From the NCBI RefSeq assembly GCF_001570405.1, contig NZ_BBYM01000012.1, positions 36,179 through 100,178 on the forward strand: a DNA stretch of 64,000 nucleotides, written 5' to 3'. Position 1 is the stretch's first letter; every line of letters starts with the position of its first letter. The notes beneath the pieces are model-generated. The model worked only from the letters and a program-made list of their open reading frames with translations. It did not search any database and had not been told where the DNA came from. Below are positions 16,819-26,742 of this stretch, in pieces. The translations under genes were made by a program, and so were the position numbers. Source of the DNA: Microtetraspora niveoalba (GTDB lineage Bacteria > Actinomycetota > Actinomycetes > Streptosporangiales > Streptosporangiaceae).

Positions 16819-17564
16819 CATCTCACCCGGTTCCGTCGCTGGAGGTCAGCGGCCTGGCCTACGCGTACCCCGACGGCACCCAGGCGTTGTTCGGGGTGGA
16901 CCTGACGATCGGGCGGGGGGAGCGGGTCGCCCTGCTCGGCCCCAACGGCGCGGGCAAGACGACGCTGGTCATGCACCTCAACGGCATCCTCGCCGCCGGG
17001 CACGGCTCGGTCCGCGTGGCCGGGCTCGACGTGCGCGCGGACACGATGAAGGAGATCCGCCGCAGGGTCGGGCTGGTCTTCCAGGACCCCGACGACCAGC
17101 TCTTCATGCCGACCGTGCGCGAGGACGTCGCGTTCGGCCCGGCCAACCTCGGGATGCGCGGCGCCGAGCTCGACAGCCGGGTCAGGGACGCGCTCGAACG
17201 CGTCGGCATGCTGGACGCGATCGACCGGCCGCCGCACCACCTCTCGTTCGGCCAGCGCAGACGGGTGGCGGTGGCCACGGTGCTCGCGATGGAGCCGGAG
17301 ATCCTCGTGCTGGACGAGCCGTCGTCCAACCTCGACCCCGCCGCCCGCCGCGAGCTGGCCGAGATCCTGCGGAAGCTGGACGTGACGGTGCTGATGGTCA
17401 CGCACGACCTTCCGTACGCGCTGGAACTGTGCGAGCGGTCGCTCATCCTGTCCGCCGGGGTGATCGCGGCCGACGCCCCCACCCGCGACCTGCTCTCCGA
17501 CGCCGATCTGCTCTCCGCCCACCGGCTCGAGTTGCCGTACGGCTTCGCGGTTCCGGCCGTTTGA
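16815..17564 (+). CDS. cbiO: Energy-coupling factor transporter ATPase CbiO
   Basis: The 249-residue ABC ATPase powers nickel/cobalt uptake. It shows Walker A LLGPNGAGKTT, the Q-loop VFQDPDDQLF, and a signature reading LSFGQRRRVA in place of the standard LSGGQ. It also has Walker B ILVLDEPSSNLD and the switch histidine in VTHDLPYA. The FQDPDDQ sequence is characteristic of ECF-type ATPases. Only one ATPase gene is present, so it should form a homodimer. GTG at 16815 overlaps the cbiQ stop. The operon ends here; the next gene starts 64 bases later with its own ribosome binding site. Confidence 0.94.
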   Translation: MTSHPVPSLEVSGLAYAYPDGTQALFGVDLTIGRGERVALLGPNGAGKTTLVMHLNGILAAGHGSVRVAGLDVRADTMKEIRRRVGLVFQDPDDQLFMPTVREDVAFGPANLGMRGAELDSRVRDALERVGMLDAIDRPPHHLSFGQRRRVAVATVLAMEPEILVLDEPSSNLDPAARRELAEILRKLDVTVLMVTHDLPYALELCERSLILSAGVIAADAPTRDLLSDADLLSAHRLELPYGFAVPAV

Positions 17565-17628
17565 TCACGATGGTGAACTTCACCCACGGTGATGTCGAAG
17601 TAAAGTGGCCTCGCTGAGGAGGTCCACC

Positions 17629-17973
17629 ATGAAGCTGCGGCTCGCGCGTCGATCGCTCTCCGGCGCCGTCGTCGTGGTGGTCGCGGGAGAGCTCGACCTG
17701 TTCACCGCACCGATACTGCGCGACGAGATACGCGACGCGATCATGCAGGACGGCGCGACCGTCGTCCTCGATCTCGCCGACCTGTCCTTCATGGACTCCA
17801 GCGGGCTGAGCGTGCTGATCGAGGCGTGGCGGCTCGCGACGAGCGAGGGCGGGGGCGTGTGCCTGGCCGCGCCGCAGCCGCCGGTGGCGCGCATCCTGCG
17901 GACGACCGGCCTCGACCGGCGCATGAAGGTCTACCCCGACGTGGACACCGCGATTTTGACCCACCCTGAGTAG
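17629..17973 (+). CDS. STAS-domain anti-sigma factor antagonist
   Basis: The 114-residue protein is a single STAS domain. It has VVVVVAGELDLFTAPILRDE at residues 14-33 and the phosphorylation loop DLADLSFMDSSGLSVLIEAW, where a serine in M-D-S-S-G-L is the usual target of an anti-sigma kinase. The helix ending RILRTTGLDRRMKVYPD is also typical. When unphosphorylated such proteins bind the kinase and free a sigma-B-type factor. The ATG at 17629 has GAGGAGG just upstream. No kinase or sigma gene is adjacent, so its partner is elsewhere; the PAS-GAF-PP2C-ATPase protein at 28931 is one candidate in the window. Confidence 0.92.
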   Translation: MKLRLARRSLSGAVVVVVAGELDLFTAPILRDEIRDAIMQDGATVVLDLADLSFMDSSGLSVLIEAWRLATSEGGGVCLAAPQPPVARILRTTGLDRRMKVYPDVDTAILTHPE

Positions 17974-18006
17974 AACTTCATTCGGTTGGCGCGTTAAGGT
18001 CCGGCT

Positions 18007-18786
18007 ATGGATCTCAACGGAGCAGCAGCGATCATCTCGGGCGGTGCCAGCGGCCTCGGCGAGGCGACGGCACGCGAGCTGGCGGGCGTCGGCGCGACGG
18101 TGGTCATCGCCGACCTCAACGCGGAGCGGGGCAAGGCGATCGCCGACGAGCTCGGCGGCGTGTTCGCGCAGACGGACGTGTCCGACGAGGCGTCGGTGCA
18201 GGCGGCGGTCGACGCCGCGGTCGCCACCGGCAAGCCCCTGCGCGCGGTGATCAACAGCGCCGGCATCGGCTGGGCCTCCCGTACGGTCAACCGGGACGGC
18301 TCCCCGCACGACCTGGCGTCCTACCGCAAGGTCATCGAGGTCAACCTGATCGGCACCTTCAACCTCATGCGCATCGGCGCGGCGGCGATGGCGAAGACCG
18401 AGCCGGTGGACGCCGACGGCGCGCGCGGCGTGGTCGTCAACACCTCCTCGGTCGCGGGCATCGAGGGCCAGACCGGCCAGGTGGCCTACTCCGCGTCCAA
18501 GGGCGGCATCATCGGCATGACCCTCCCGGCCGCCCGCGACCTCGCCGCGATCGGCGTGCGCGTGCTCACGATCTGCCCCGGGATCATCGACACCCCGATC
18601 TACGGCAAGATCGGCGACAAGAACGCCGATGAGTTCAAGGCCAAGCTGGCCGCGCCGGTGCCGTTCCCCAAGCGCATGGGCCGGGCGTCGGAGTTCGGCC
18701 ACCTCGTCCGCAGCCTGATCGAGAACGACTACATGAACGGCGAGGTCATCCGGTTCGACGGCGCCATCCGCTTCCAGCCCAAGTGA
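18007..18786 (+). CDS. Short-chain dehydrogenase/reductase (3-hydroxyacyl-CoA dehydrogenase type 2-like)
   Basis: The 259-residue protein is a classical SDR. It has the NAD-binding motif [16 protein letters not shown], an acidic residue after strand 2 ([10 protein letters not shown]) that favours NAD over NADP, and NSAGIGWA. The catalytic serine lies in [12 protein letters not shown] and the catalytic Y-x-x-x-K in AYSASKGGI, followed by [10 protein letters not shown]. Sequence features resemble the type 2 3-hydroxyacyl-CoA dehydrogenases that act on short or branched acyl-CoAs. It overlaps the following crotonase gene by four bases (GTGA), so the two probably catalyse successive beta-oxidation steps. 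Confidence 0.88.
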   Translation: MDLNGAAAIISGGASGLGEATARELAGVGATVVIADLNAERGKAIADELGGVFAQTDVSDEASVQAAVDAAVATGKPLRAVINSAGIGWASRTVNRDGSPHDLASYRKVIEVNLIGTFNLMRIGAAAMAKTEPVDADGARGVVVNTSSVAGIEGQTGQVAYSASKGGIIGMTLPAARDLAAIGVRVLTICPGIIDTPIYGKIGDKNADEFKAKLAAPVPFPKRMGRASEFGHLVRSLIENDYMNGEVIRFDGAIRFQPK

Positions 18787-19565
18787 GCAAGGTGGATCAC
18801 GTGTCTGACGAGGTTCTCGTAGAGGTCGACGGCGGCGTCGCCGTCGTCACGATCAACCGGCCCCAGGCCAGGAACGCGATCAACGGCCCGGTGGCCCGCG
18901 GGCTCGCCGCCGCCATGGACGAGCTGGACGAGCGCAAGGACGTCTCCGCCATCGTGCTCACCGGAGCGGGCGGCACGTTCTGCGCGGGCATGGACCTGAA
19001 GGGGTTCCTCAGCGGCGACATGCCGGTCGTCGAGGGCCGCGGCTTCGGCGGTCTCACCGAGAACCCGCCGAAGAAGCCCCTCGTCGCGGCGGTCGAGGGG
19101 TACGCCCTGGCCGGCGGCTTCGAGCTGGTGCTGTCGTGCGACGTCGTCGTCGCGTCGGAGGCGGCCAAGTTCGGGCTGCCCGAGCCCAAGCGCGGCCTGG
19201 TCGCCGCCGCGGGCGGGATCATGCGGCTGCCCCGGCGCATCCCGTTCCACGTGGCGATGGAGATCGCCCTGACCGGTGACCACTATCCGGCGGCCAGGCT
19301 GTACGAGCTGGGCCTGGTGAACCGGGTCACCCCGGAGGGCGGCGCGCTCGCCGGAGCCCTGGAGCTGGCCCGTTCGATCGCGGCCAACGCGCCCCTGGCG
19401 CTGGCCGCCACCAAGAGGATCGTCGTCGAGTCGGCCGACTGGTCGCGGGAGGAGATGTTCGCCAAGCAGGGCGAGATCGCCAACCCGGTGTTCGGCTCCG
19501 CCGACGCGATGGAGGGCGCCGCCGCGTTCGCGGAGAAGCGCGCGCCCAAGTGGACCGGCGCCTGA
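18783..19565 (+). CDS. Enoyl-CoA hydratase/isomerase family (crotonase) protein
   Basis: The 260-residue crotonase-fold enzyme shows VAVVTINRPQARNAIN, the oxyanion-hole strand VLTGAGGTFCAGMDLKG, and the second oxyanion/CoA segment VEGYALAGGFELVLSCD. The catalytic-loop region GLPEPKRGLVAAAGG has glutamate in the E-P position. The C-terminal trimerisation helix includes AFAEKRAPKW. It likely hydrates or isomerises an enoyl-CoA. The first start, GTG 18783, overlaps the SDR stop; GTG 18801 gives a shorter N-terminus and is also possible. The pairing with an SDR supports a beta-oxidation or acyl-CoA degradation role. Confidence 0.88.
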   Translation: MSKVDHVSDEVLVEVDGGVAVVTINRPQARNAINGPVARGLAAAMDELDERKDVSAIVLTGAGGTFCAGMDLKGFLSGDMPVVEGRGFGGLTENPPKKPLVAAVEGYALAGGFELVLSCDVVVASEAAKFGLPEPKRGLVAAAGGIMRLPRRIPFHVAMEIALTGDHYPAARLYELGLVNRVTPEGGALAGALELARSIAANAPLALAATKRIVVESADWSREEMFAKQGEIANPVFGSADAMEGAAAFAEKRAPKWTGA

Positions 19566-19580
19566 CGCCGTCGTCGCCCG

Positions 19581-19617
19581 CCCCGTCCCCTCTCCCGAGC
19601 CCGGGGAGGGGACGGGG
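19581..19617 (+). terminator. Terminator after SDR-crotonase pair
   Basis: CCCCGTCCCCTCTCCC (19581-19596) pairs with GGGGAGGGGACGGGG (19603-19617) over about 14 bases with one bulged T. The stem is very GC-rich and lacks a T tract, as is common for actinobacterial terminators. Confidence 0.65.
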
Positions 19618-19707
19618 AGCCCGCGACCGCCTGGGGGCCGTCCTGAGCCCGTGGGATCGTGCCCCGCGAGGTCCGCACCCGCGGCTTCCAGTGCGTAGCG
19701 TGAAGTG

Positions 19708-20340
19708 ATGAACGAGTCCGGAGCACCGGTTCCCCCTGCCGGACGGTCGGCCCGCGACCGCGTGGTCGGTCTCCTGAGCGGAGCCCTCGGCAGCGCGATC
19801 GTCATGACCGTCCTCCTCGGCGCCATGTGGGCGGTCGAGGTCGTGGACTACGTCGAGGACGGCGCGCTCGACCGGTACGGCATCGTCGCGCACGACCCCG
19901 ACGGCCTGGTCGGCATCCTGTTCGCCCCGTTCCTGCACGACGGGTTCGGCCATCTGATGGCGAACTCGCTGCCCCTGCTCATCCTCGGCTTCGTCGCCGC
20001 CATCCGCGGCGTCGGCCGGTTCCTGGCGGCCAGCCTCGTCATCGTCCTGGTCAGCGGCGTGGGCGTCTGGCTGACCAGCCCGCCGGGGACGCTCACGGTC
20101 GGCGCCAGCGGCCTCGTCTTCGGCTACTTCGGGTACGTCGTCGCGCGCGGCCTGTTCGACCGGCGCGCACTCGACATCGTGCTCGGGGTCGTCGTGGCGG
20201 TCCTGTACTACTCGATCCTGTGGGGAGCGCTGCCGAGCGAGCCCGGGATCTCGTGGCAGGGCCACCTCTTCGGCCTCGTCGGCGGGGTCGTCGCCGCCTG
20301 GTTGCTCCGCCGCCGCCGCGCCGTGCGGGAAGGGGCGTGA
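19708..20340 (+). CDS. Rhomboid-family intramembrane serine protease
   Basis: The 210-residue protein has six predicted helices. Rhomboid features are the H-x-x-x-N of GFGHLMANSLPLLILG (helix 2), the catalytic serine in LTVGASGLVFGYFGY (G-x-S-G, helix 4) and the catalytic histidine in WQGHLFGLVGGVVAAW (helix 6). All catalytic residues are present, so it is probably active and cleaves membrane-spanning substrates. ATG at 19708 is used; GTG at 19705 is equivalent. It is convergent with the UPF0114 gene and has no obvious partner. The natural substrate is not predictable. Confidence 0.92.
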   Translation: MNESGAPVPPAGRSARDRVVGLLSGALGSAIVMTVLLGAMWAVEVVDYVEDGALDRYGIVAHDPDGLVGILFAPFLHDGFGHLMANSLPLLILGFVAAIRGVGRFLAASLVIVLVSGVGVWLTSPPGTLTVGASGLVFGYFGYVVARGLFDRRALDIVLGVVVAVLYYSILWGALPSEPGISWQGHLFGLVGGVVAAWLLRRRRAVREGA

Positions 20341-20509
20341 CGCGGGACCGCCCGCGACGGTGCCCCTGAGCGCCTGTCCGCGTCCAGGAGCGCTCGTTCC
20401 CCCGTACCGCATCAAAGGGGTGAGAGCCGGGCGATCGGTCCGCTGCGGCGCTCCTGGGGCCTCTCCCGGCGGGTCCGTACGGCCTGGCGGCAGGGCCGGC
20501 GGGCGGAGG

Positions 20510-21061
20510 TCAGTGGTCGTGGTTCTGCGCCGACGCGTTGAGCATCCGGTCGATGAGGGCCAGCCCGACCGCGGACACGATGAAGACCAGGTGGATCAGG
20601 GTCTGCCAGAGCATCGTGTCGGTGCTCATCTCGCGGGCCCTGATGAACGTCTGCAGCAGGTGTATCGACGAGATGCCGATGATCGCGGTGGCCAGCTTGA
20701 CCTTGAGCACGTTCGCGTTGACGTGCGAGAGCCACTCCGGCTCGTCGGGATGCCCCTCAAGGTTGATCCGCGACACGAAGGTCTCGTATCCGCCGACGAT
20801 CACCATGATGAGCAGGTTGGAGATCATCACGACGTCGATCAGCCCGAGCACGCTGAGCATCACGGACTGCTCGACGTTCATGCCGCTGGCGCTGAAGTCG
20901 CCGGTGAGCAGATGCCACAGCTCGACCATGAACTGCCAGACGTAGACGCCCTGGGCCACGATGAGCCCGAGGTAGAGGGGCACCTGCAGCCACCTGCTGG
21001 CGAACATCACGTAGCCCAGGCTGCGCTGCCGTGCCCGCAGTTCCCCCGAGGTCGAACTCAC
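20510..21061 (-). CDS. UPF0114 / YqhA-family membrane protein
   Basis: The 183-residue protein has four hydrophobic helices and the signature of the TIGR00645/YqhA family: RWLQVPLYLGLIVAQGVYVW, LGLIDVVMISNLLIMVIVGG followed by YETFVSRI, then LKVKLATAIIGISSIHLLQT. The family is widespread and conserved, but its function remains unknown; membrane organisation or channel-like roles have been suggested. GTG at 21061 is preferred because AGGAG lies 6 bases upstream; a GTG 15 bases earlier is in frame. It stands alone. Confidence 0.88.
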   Translation of the reverse strand: MSSTSGELRARQRSLGYVMFASRWLQVPLYLGLIVAQGVYVWQFMVELWHLLTGDFSASGMNVEQSVMLSVLGLIDVVMISNLLIMVIVGGYETFVSRINLEGHPDEPEWLSHVNANVLKVKLATAIIGISSIHLLQTFIRAREMSTDTMLWQTLIHLVFIVSAVGLALIDRMLNASAQNHDH

Positions 21062-21288
21062 CGTCGCTCCTGTCACATGTCGTACGTGCGGGAGAAAACT
21101 TTACGGAGGTCCGGCGACCGCTTGGGCACACGGGTTTCCCGGAGTGCCCCACGGGCTGCTCCGGGGGAGCGAGCCCGGACACGCCGCGGGCCGGCACGCC
21201 TCTCGGCGTACCGGCCCGGTCACGGTCACGGTCTCGGTCTCGGATCGCCCCGACCCGATCGGATCACGGCAGATCAGGTCGGATCAGG

Positions 21289-22431
<1,143 letters not shown>

Positions 22432-22527
22432 CTAGACCCAGGTCCGCAATGTGAGACATCATGGTGTGCCCGCTTCATTGATCATGAACTGAGCCGAATC
22501 AGCGTTTCCGTTCCGGGAGACAACCGC

Positions 22528-25257
22528 GTGGCCAGTCCGCATGACGCGATAGAGGAACTCGTCCGCCGACCGGCGTTCTGGCGGACCGATCAGCCGCTGC
22601 CCGTCATCGTCGTCACCGGCTCGGACGGCGCCGCCTTCGAGGCGGCGAGACGGCTCGCCGCCCCCTTCCAGGACGTCCTGCCCCACGCGACCGTGGAGTC
22701 CGGCGAGTACGGCACGCTCCGTGAGCTGGTGGCCGGTCTGGCGGGGGAGCAGGGGCAGCTCGGCAAGCCGGTGGGCGGGTCCTTCCTCCCTCCGCCGCGG
22801 TTCTCGCTCGTCCAGTTCGTCCTGTGGGCCAGACGCCAGCGCGACGAGCCGCCGTCGGACGACGGGACCGCCGGACGCTGGCCTCCCGACCCCCGGTCGC
22901 GCAAGGGCCAGGACGAGTTCAAGCAGCGCGTCAAGGAGTGGCGCAGGGCCAGGTACGGCGGGGACCGGGGGCGGCGCACGTCGGCCGACTTCATCGGGCG
23001 GGCGGCCACCACCTGGGTGCCGCTGGGCACACTCGCGGTGTGGCTGGCCGGAGGCGCCTCCGACCTGGTCGGGCTGATCCCGTGGGCGTTCGGCATCCTC
23101 GTCGCCCTCGCCGGCACCGCCGGCCAGGCGGTGCTCTCGATCAGGGGGTCGTACTTCAACGTCTGGTTCAGGCGGCAGCCGTACGTCACCCGGCGGCGTT
23201 TCGAACGCCTTCCGAGGTACGCGCTGCGGCTGGCGAACGCGAGCGACGACGAGATCGACCGCCTGCTCGTCCACGCCTTCTGCCAGGACCTACGGCAGGC
23301 GTACAAGAAGTGGATCATCCCTCAGCCGGGCTGGGGCCGGGGCCTGTACGGCATGCTCGTCCTGGAGGCGCGCGGCCCGGGCGAGGCCACCGAGCGGTTT
23401 CTCCAGATCTTGGAGGAGACCGGGGAGGACACCGGGCTCCTCGCCCCGATCCTGGTTCTGGTCGCGCTGCCGGAGGAGTTGCGGGAGGAGCGGACGCGGG
23501 CCGTCCCGACCCACCGGCTCGCCCGCCTTCCCGCGCTGGTCGCCGACTGGCGCGGGCGGGTGCGGCGGAGGGTGCCCCGGCTGCGGCTGGTCGTCGAGGC
23601 GGACGGCCCGCTCCCCGACACCGATCACCGGCCGCGGCTGCTGGGCAGTCGGATGCGGTCGCTTGGCTACTGGTCGGTGGTCGCGCTGCTGCTCGTCGGC
23701 CCGGCCGCCTGGGCGGTGCAGCACCAGCGGGACCGGCAGGCGCACTGCGGCGGTCTGGCCTGGGCCGAGCGGGTCGACGGGGAGTGCGTGGGCGTCGTCA
23801 ACGCCTCCGGCCCCGCGCCCCGCGACCTGTTCCGGCCGGAGGTGACGAGGCTGATCGCGGAGATCGACAAGAACAACGCCTCCGCCGGACCCGACTCCGT
23901 CAGCGTGGTGCTGTTCGGGGAGTACTCCATCAGGGACCCCGAGCTGCCGGCCGACGAGGAGGACGGCGAGGGAGGCGGCAAGGCCGTCAAGCTGGAGGAC
24001 AGCCGGTGGGCGGGCGCGCTGGCCGAGCTGACGGCGGTCGGCGAGTACCAGCGCACGGTCAGGTCCAACCCCCGCCTCCGCGTCCTGGTCGCGAACTCCG
24101 GCGACAACCTCCGCCAGGGGCGGCGCGGCGCGGAACTGATCAGGGAGCTGGCGGAGCACGACCCCCACGTGGTGGGGGTGATCGGCTTCCCGCGGAGCGT
24201 GGAGGGCGTCCGGGAGGCCATCCAGGTGCTGCACGAGGCCAAGATCCCGATGGTCGGCACCACCGGGACGGCCGACGAGCTCGGCTACGTCAGGGACGGC
24301 CCGGCCGAATCGACCAAGCTCAAGAAGGGGCCGTCCCGCTACTACTTCCACGTCGGCCCGACGAACTTCCGCGAGGCCACCCTCATGGCGCGGTTCGCCC
24401 GCCGCGCGCTCCGGAGCGGCTCGGCGGTGATCGTGCGGGACAAGTCGTCCGGCGACCAGTACACGGACAATCTGGCGGAGGACCTGGACGCCGCGCTCAA
24501 GCGGGAGAGCGTCGACGTCCGGCCCGGTGTCGAGTACTCCGTCCCCGACGGAGGCATCACCGACGCGGCCGGGGAGGCCTGCGACGAGAGCCCCGACGTC
24601 TACCTCTACGCCGGCCGCGCGCCGGAGTTCCTCGACTTCCTGCGGGCGCTGGAGAAGACGCCGTGCGGCGCGCGAACGGTGCGGGTCATCGCGAGCGACG
24701 ACGTCATCAAGGTCGTCACCGACCACGGGGAGCAGATCACGAACATGCCCCGCATCGAGGTCTACTACGCGGCGCTGGCGAGCCGCACCATGTGGACCCT
24801 CGACGGGGACCCCAAGCCCACGGAGTTCGTCGCCGCCCTGCTGAAGGGCGCCCACGAGAACGCGTCCGACGACAACCTGATCATCACGTACGACGCGGCC
24901 GACGTGATCTACCAGGCGGCGAACCGGGCCTACTCGGCCGAGGGGTCGCCCAGCAAGGGCGACATCCTCTACGAGCTGGCCTTCACGTCGGGGAGCGCGG
25001 CGTTGAACGGGGCGAGCGGGGTCGTCGACTTCGCGGACGTGAAGCGGCACGACCCCGCGGACAAGGCCATCGCCATCATGCGGGTGGTCGGCGCCGCCCC
25101 GGCGCATTCGAAGGTCGAGGTCCGCTGCGGACGGCTGGCGACGGCGGGGTCCTCCGTGGCCGTCGACTCCGCCCAGGCGGGCGGCCTGTCCGGGCTGCGG
25201 GCTCTCTGCCAGAACCTCCCGGACGCGCCCCCGGGAGAGTCCGCGCCGCGCCCCTGA
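22528..25257 (+). CDS. 909-residue receptor-like membrane protein: degenerate P-loop-like cytosolic part + ABC-type ligand-binding ectodomain
   Basis: Residues 25-50 resemble a nucleotide-binding start without an intact Walker A (PVIVVTGSDGAAFEAARRLA). Helix-rich cytosolic sequence follows. Two hydrophobic helices lie around 172-215, more cytosolic sequence (about 225-370) and a third helix lies around 378-398 (YWSVVALLLVGPAAWAV). Residues 410-905 form an extracytoplasmic domain like type I periplasmic ligand-binding proteins (LIV-binding family): VLVANSGDNLRQGRRGAELI, VVGVIGFPRSVEGVREAI, then IPMVGTTGTAD and SAVIVRDKSSGDQYTDN. A GTG at 22528 with GGGAGA 7 bases upstream sets the start; the frame is open further upstream but overlaps serC. 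No permease or ATPase is nearby, so it is probably a sensor rather than a transporter subunit. The function is unknown. Confidence 0.75.
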   Translation: MASPHDAIEELVRRPAFWRTDQPLPVIVVTGSDGAAFEAARRLAAPFQDVLPHATVESGEYGTLRELVAGLAGEQGQLGKPVGGSFLPPPRFSLVQFVLWARRQRDEPPSDDGTAGRWPPDPRSRKGQDEFKQRVKEWRRARYGGDRGRRTSADFIGRAATTWVPLGTLAVWLAGGASDLVGLIPWAFGILVALAGTAGQAVLSIRGSYFNVWFRRQPYVTRRRFERLPRYALRLANASDDEIDRLLVHAFCQDLRQAYKKWIIPQPGWGRGLYGMLVLEARGPGEATERFLQILEETGEDTGLLAPILVLVALPEELREERTRAVPTHRLARLPALVADWRGRVRRRVPRLRLVVEADGPLPDTDHRPRLLGSRMRSLGYWSVVALLLVGPAAWAVQHQRDRQAHCGGLAWAERVDGECVGVVNASGPAPRDLFRPEVTRLIAEIDKNNASAGPDSVSVVLFGEYSIRDPELPADEEDGEGGGKAVKLEDSRWAGALAELTAVGEYQRTVRSNPRLRVLVANSGDNLRQGRRGAELIRELAEHDPHVVGVIGFPRSVEGVREAIQVLHEAKIPMVGTTGTADELGYVRDGPAESTKLKKGPSRYYFHVGPTNFREATLMARFARRALRSGSAVIVRDKSSGDQYTDNLAEDLDAALKRESVDVRPGVEYSVPDGGITDAAGEACDESPDVYLYAGRAPEFLDFLRALEKTPCGARTVRVIASDDVIKVVTDHGEQITNMPRIEVYYAALASRTMWTLDGDPKPTEFVAALLKGAHENASDDNLIITYDAADVIYQAANRAYSAEGSPSKGDILYELAFTSGSAALNGASGVVDFADVKRHDPADKAIAIMRVVGAAPAHSKVEVRCGRLATAGSSVAVDSAQAGGLSGLRALCQNLPDAPPGESAPRP

Positions 25258-25280
25258 CGGCCGGGCCTCCCGTACGCGCC

Positions 25281-25394
25281 GGGAAACGAGCCCGGGAAGC
25301 GGGCCAGGGAAGCGGACCGGGAAACGAGCCCGGGAAGCGGGCCAGGGAAGCGGACCGGGAAACGCGTCGGGGAAGCGGGCCGGAAAAGGAGACG
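25281..25394. repeat. Three tandem copies of a 38-bp repeat
   Basis: Units start at 25281, 25319 and 25357. The first two are essentially identical and the third is diverged at its 3' half. Each begins GGGAAACG and contains GGGAAGCGG(G). The array lies in the convergent gap between the receptor-like gene and the citrate synthase gene, ending at a terminator hairpin. Confidence 0.75.
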
Positions 25395-25416
25395 GCCCGC
25401 ACCGGATGTGCGGGCC
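25394..25416. terminator. Terminator between convergent genes
   Basis: GGCCCGCA (25394-25401) and TGCGGGCC (25409-25416) form a perfect 8-bp stem with a 7-base loop. It sits 50 bases from the citrate synthase stop and can serve either direction, though no T tract is present. Confidence 0.55.
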
Positions 25417-25465
25417 GAATCAGGGGACGGCCGACGGGAGTCGGCGCGCGGTCAGGTCGAGTCGG

Positions 25466-26572
25466 TCAGATCCTGCCGATGACCTCGGCCGCGCCGGGGA
25501 CGTCGTTGATCGAACGCTGCGAGGGGCCGACGTAGTTGGCGCTGGGGCGGACCAGCCTGCCCGTGCGCTTCTGCTCAAGGATGTGCGCGGCCCAGCCGGC
25601 GGTGCGCGCGCAGGTGAACATCGAGGTGAACATGTGCGACGGGACCTCGGCGAAGTCGAGGACGACCGCGGCCCAGTACTCCACGTTGGTGGCCAGCACC
25701 CGGTCGGGCTTGCGGGCGTGCAGCTCCTCCAGAGCGGCCTGCTCCAGAGCGGCGGCGACCTCGTAGCGCGGGGCGCCCAGCTCCTTGGCCGTACGGCGCA
25801 GCACCCGGGCGCGGGGGTCCTCGGCCCGGTAGACGCGGTGGCCGAAGCCCATGAGCCGCTGGCCCTTGTCCAGCTCCGCCTGGACGTACTTCTTGGCGTC
25901 GCCGACCTGCTCGACACCCTCGATCATGTGCAGCACGCGGGCGGGGGCGCCCCCGTGCAGCGGGCCGGACATCGCGCCGACCGCGCCCGACAGGGCGGCG
26001 GCGACGTCGGCGCCGGTGGAGGCGATCACACGGGCGGTGAACGTGGAGGCGTTCATCCCGTGCTCGGCCGCCGAGGTCCAGTACGCGTCGATGGCCTTGA
26101 CGTGCTTGGGGTCGGGCTCGCCCCGCCAACGGATCATGAAACGCTCGACGATGCTCTCGGCCTCGTCCACGCGCTTCTGGGGGACCATCGGCAGGCCGAG
26201 GCCGCGCGCGGACTGGGCCACGAACGACAGCGCGGTCACCGAGGCGCGGGCGAGGTCGTCGCGCGCCTGGGTGTCGTCGATGTCGAGAAGCGGGCGGAAG
26301 CCGTACGCGGGGGCGAGCATCGCGAGGGCGCTCTGCACGTCGACGCGGATGTCACCGGAGTGGACAGGAACGGGGTACGGCTCGGCCGGAGGCAGCCCCG
26401 GCTGGAACTCGTTGTCGACGAGCAGGCCCCAGACGTGCCCGTACGAGACACGGCCCACGAGTTCTTCGATGTCGACGCCCCGGTAGCGAAGGGCGCCCCC
26501 CTCTTTGTCCGGTTCCGCGATCTCCGTCTCGAAAGCCACCACACCTTCGAGTCCGGGTTTGAAGTCGGACAC
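25466..26572 (-). CDS. Citrate synthase (actinobacterial citrate synthase 2 type)
   Basis: The 368-residue enzyme condenses acetyl-CoA and oxaloacetate. Active-site features are visible: AEHGMNASTFTARVIASTGA with catalytic-type histidine, LHGGAPARVLHMIEG, MGFGHRVYRAEDPRA (the conserved G-H-x-x-Y), and the late FTSMFTCARTAGWAAHILEQ region. The length is that of the short type I enzymes called citrate synthase 2 in actinobacteria. Methylcitrate synthase has a similar sequence and is the main alternative. GTG at 26572 is chosen because GAGGGAGG precedes it; the open frame extends 10 codons further to a TTG. The aminated-cofactor gene pdxH lies divergently upstream. Confidence 0.88.
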   Translation of the reverse strand: MSDFKPGLEGVVAFETEIAEPDKEGGALRYRGVDIEELVGRVSYGHVWGLLVDNEFQPGLPPAEPYPVPVHSGDIRVDVQSALAMLAPAYGFRPLLDIDDTQARDDLARASVTALSFVAQSARGLGLPMVPQKRVDEAESIVERFMIRWRGEPDPKHVKAIDAYWTSAAEHGMNASTFTARVIASTGADVAAALSGAVGAMSGPLHGGAPARVLHMIEGVEQVGDAKKYVQAELDKGQRLMGFGHRVYRAEDPRARVLRRTAKELGAPRYEVAAALEQAALEELHARKPDRVLATNVEYWAAVVLDFAEVPSHMFTSMFTCARTAGWAAHILEQKRTGRLVRPSANYVGPSQRSINDVPGAAEVIGRI

Positions 26573-26606
26573 TTCGGCCGCCTCCCTCTCTTGTGAAGTC
26601 AAAAGC

Positions 26607-26618
26607 CTTGATGTCGAG
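26607..26618. promoter_or_regulatory. Imperfect inverted repeat upstream of citrate synthase
   Basis: CTTGA-TG-TCGAG (one mismatch between arms) sits 35 bases upstream of the GTG in the divergent region to pdxH. It may be an operator for a MarR-like regulator, but it is short and a chance occurrence is possible. Confidence 0.25.
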
Positions 26619-26742
26619 ATACCGGCGGGTCAATTTAACCCGCAGGGTTCCAGTGGGTTCCCGCCGGTCCCTATGAAACGCCGTTGTCCCTGGTAGGGGG
26701 CAATGCGGGCGTCCTCTGTCAAGCGCGCAACAATACCGTTCC

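Noticed and set aside
25281..25394. CRISPR-like repeat array
   Set aside because: The repeats are directly adjacent without unique spacers and no cas genes are present.
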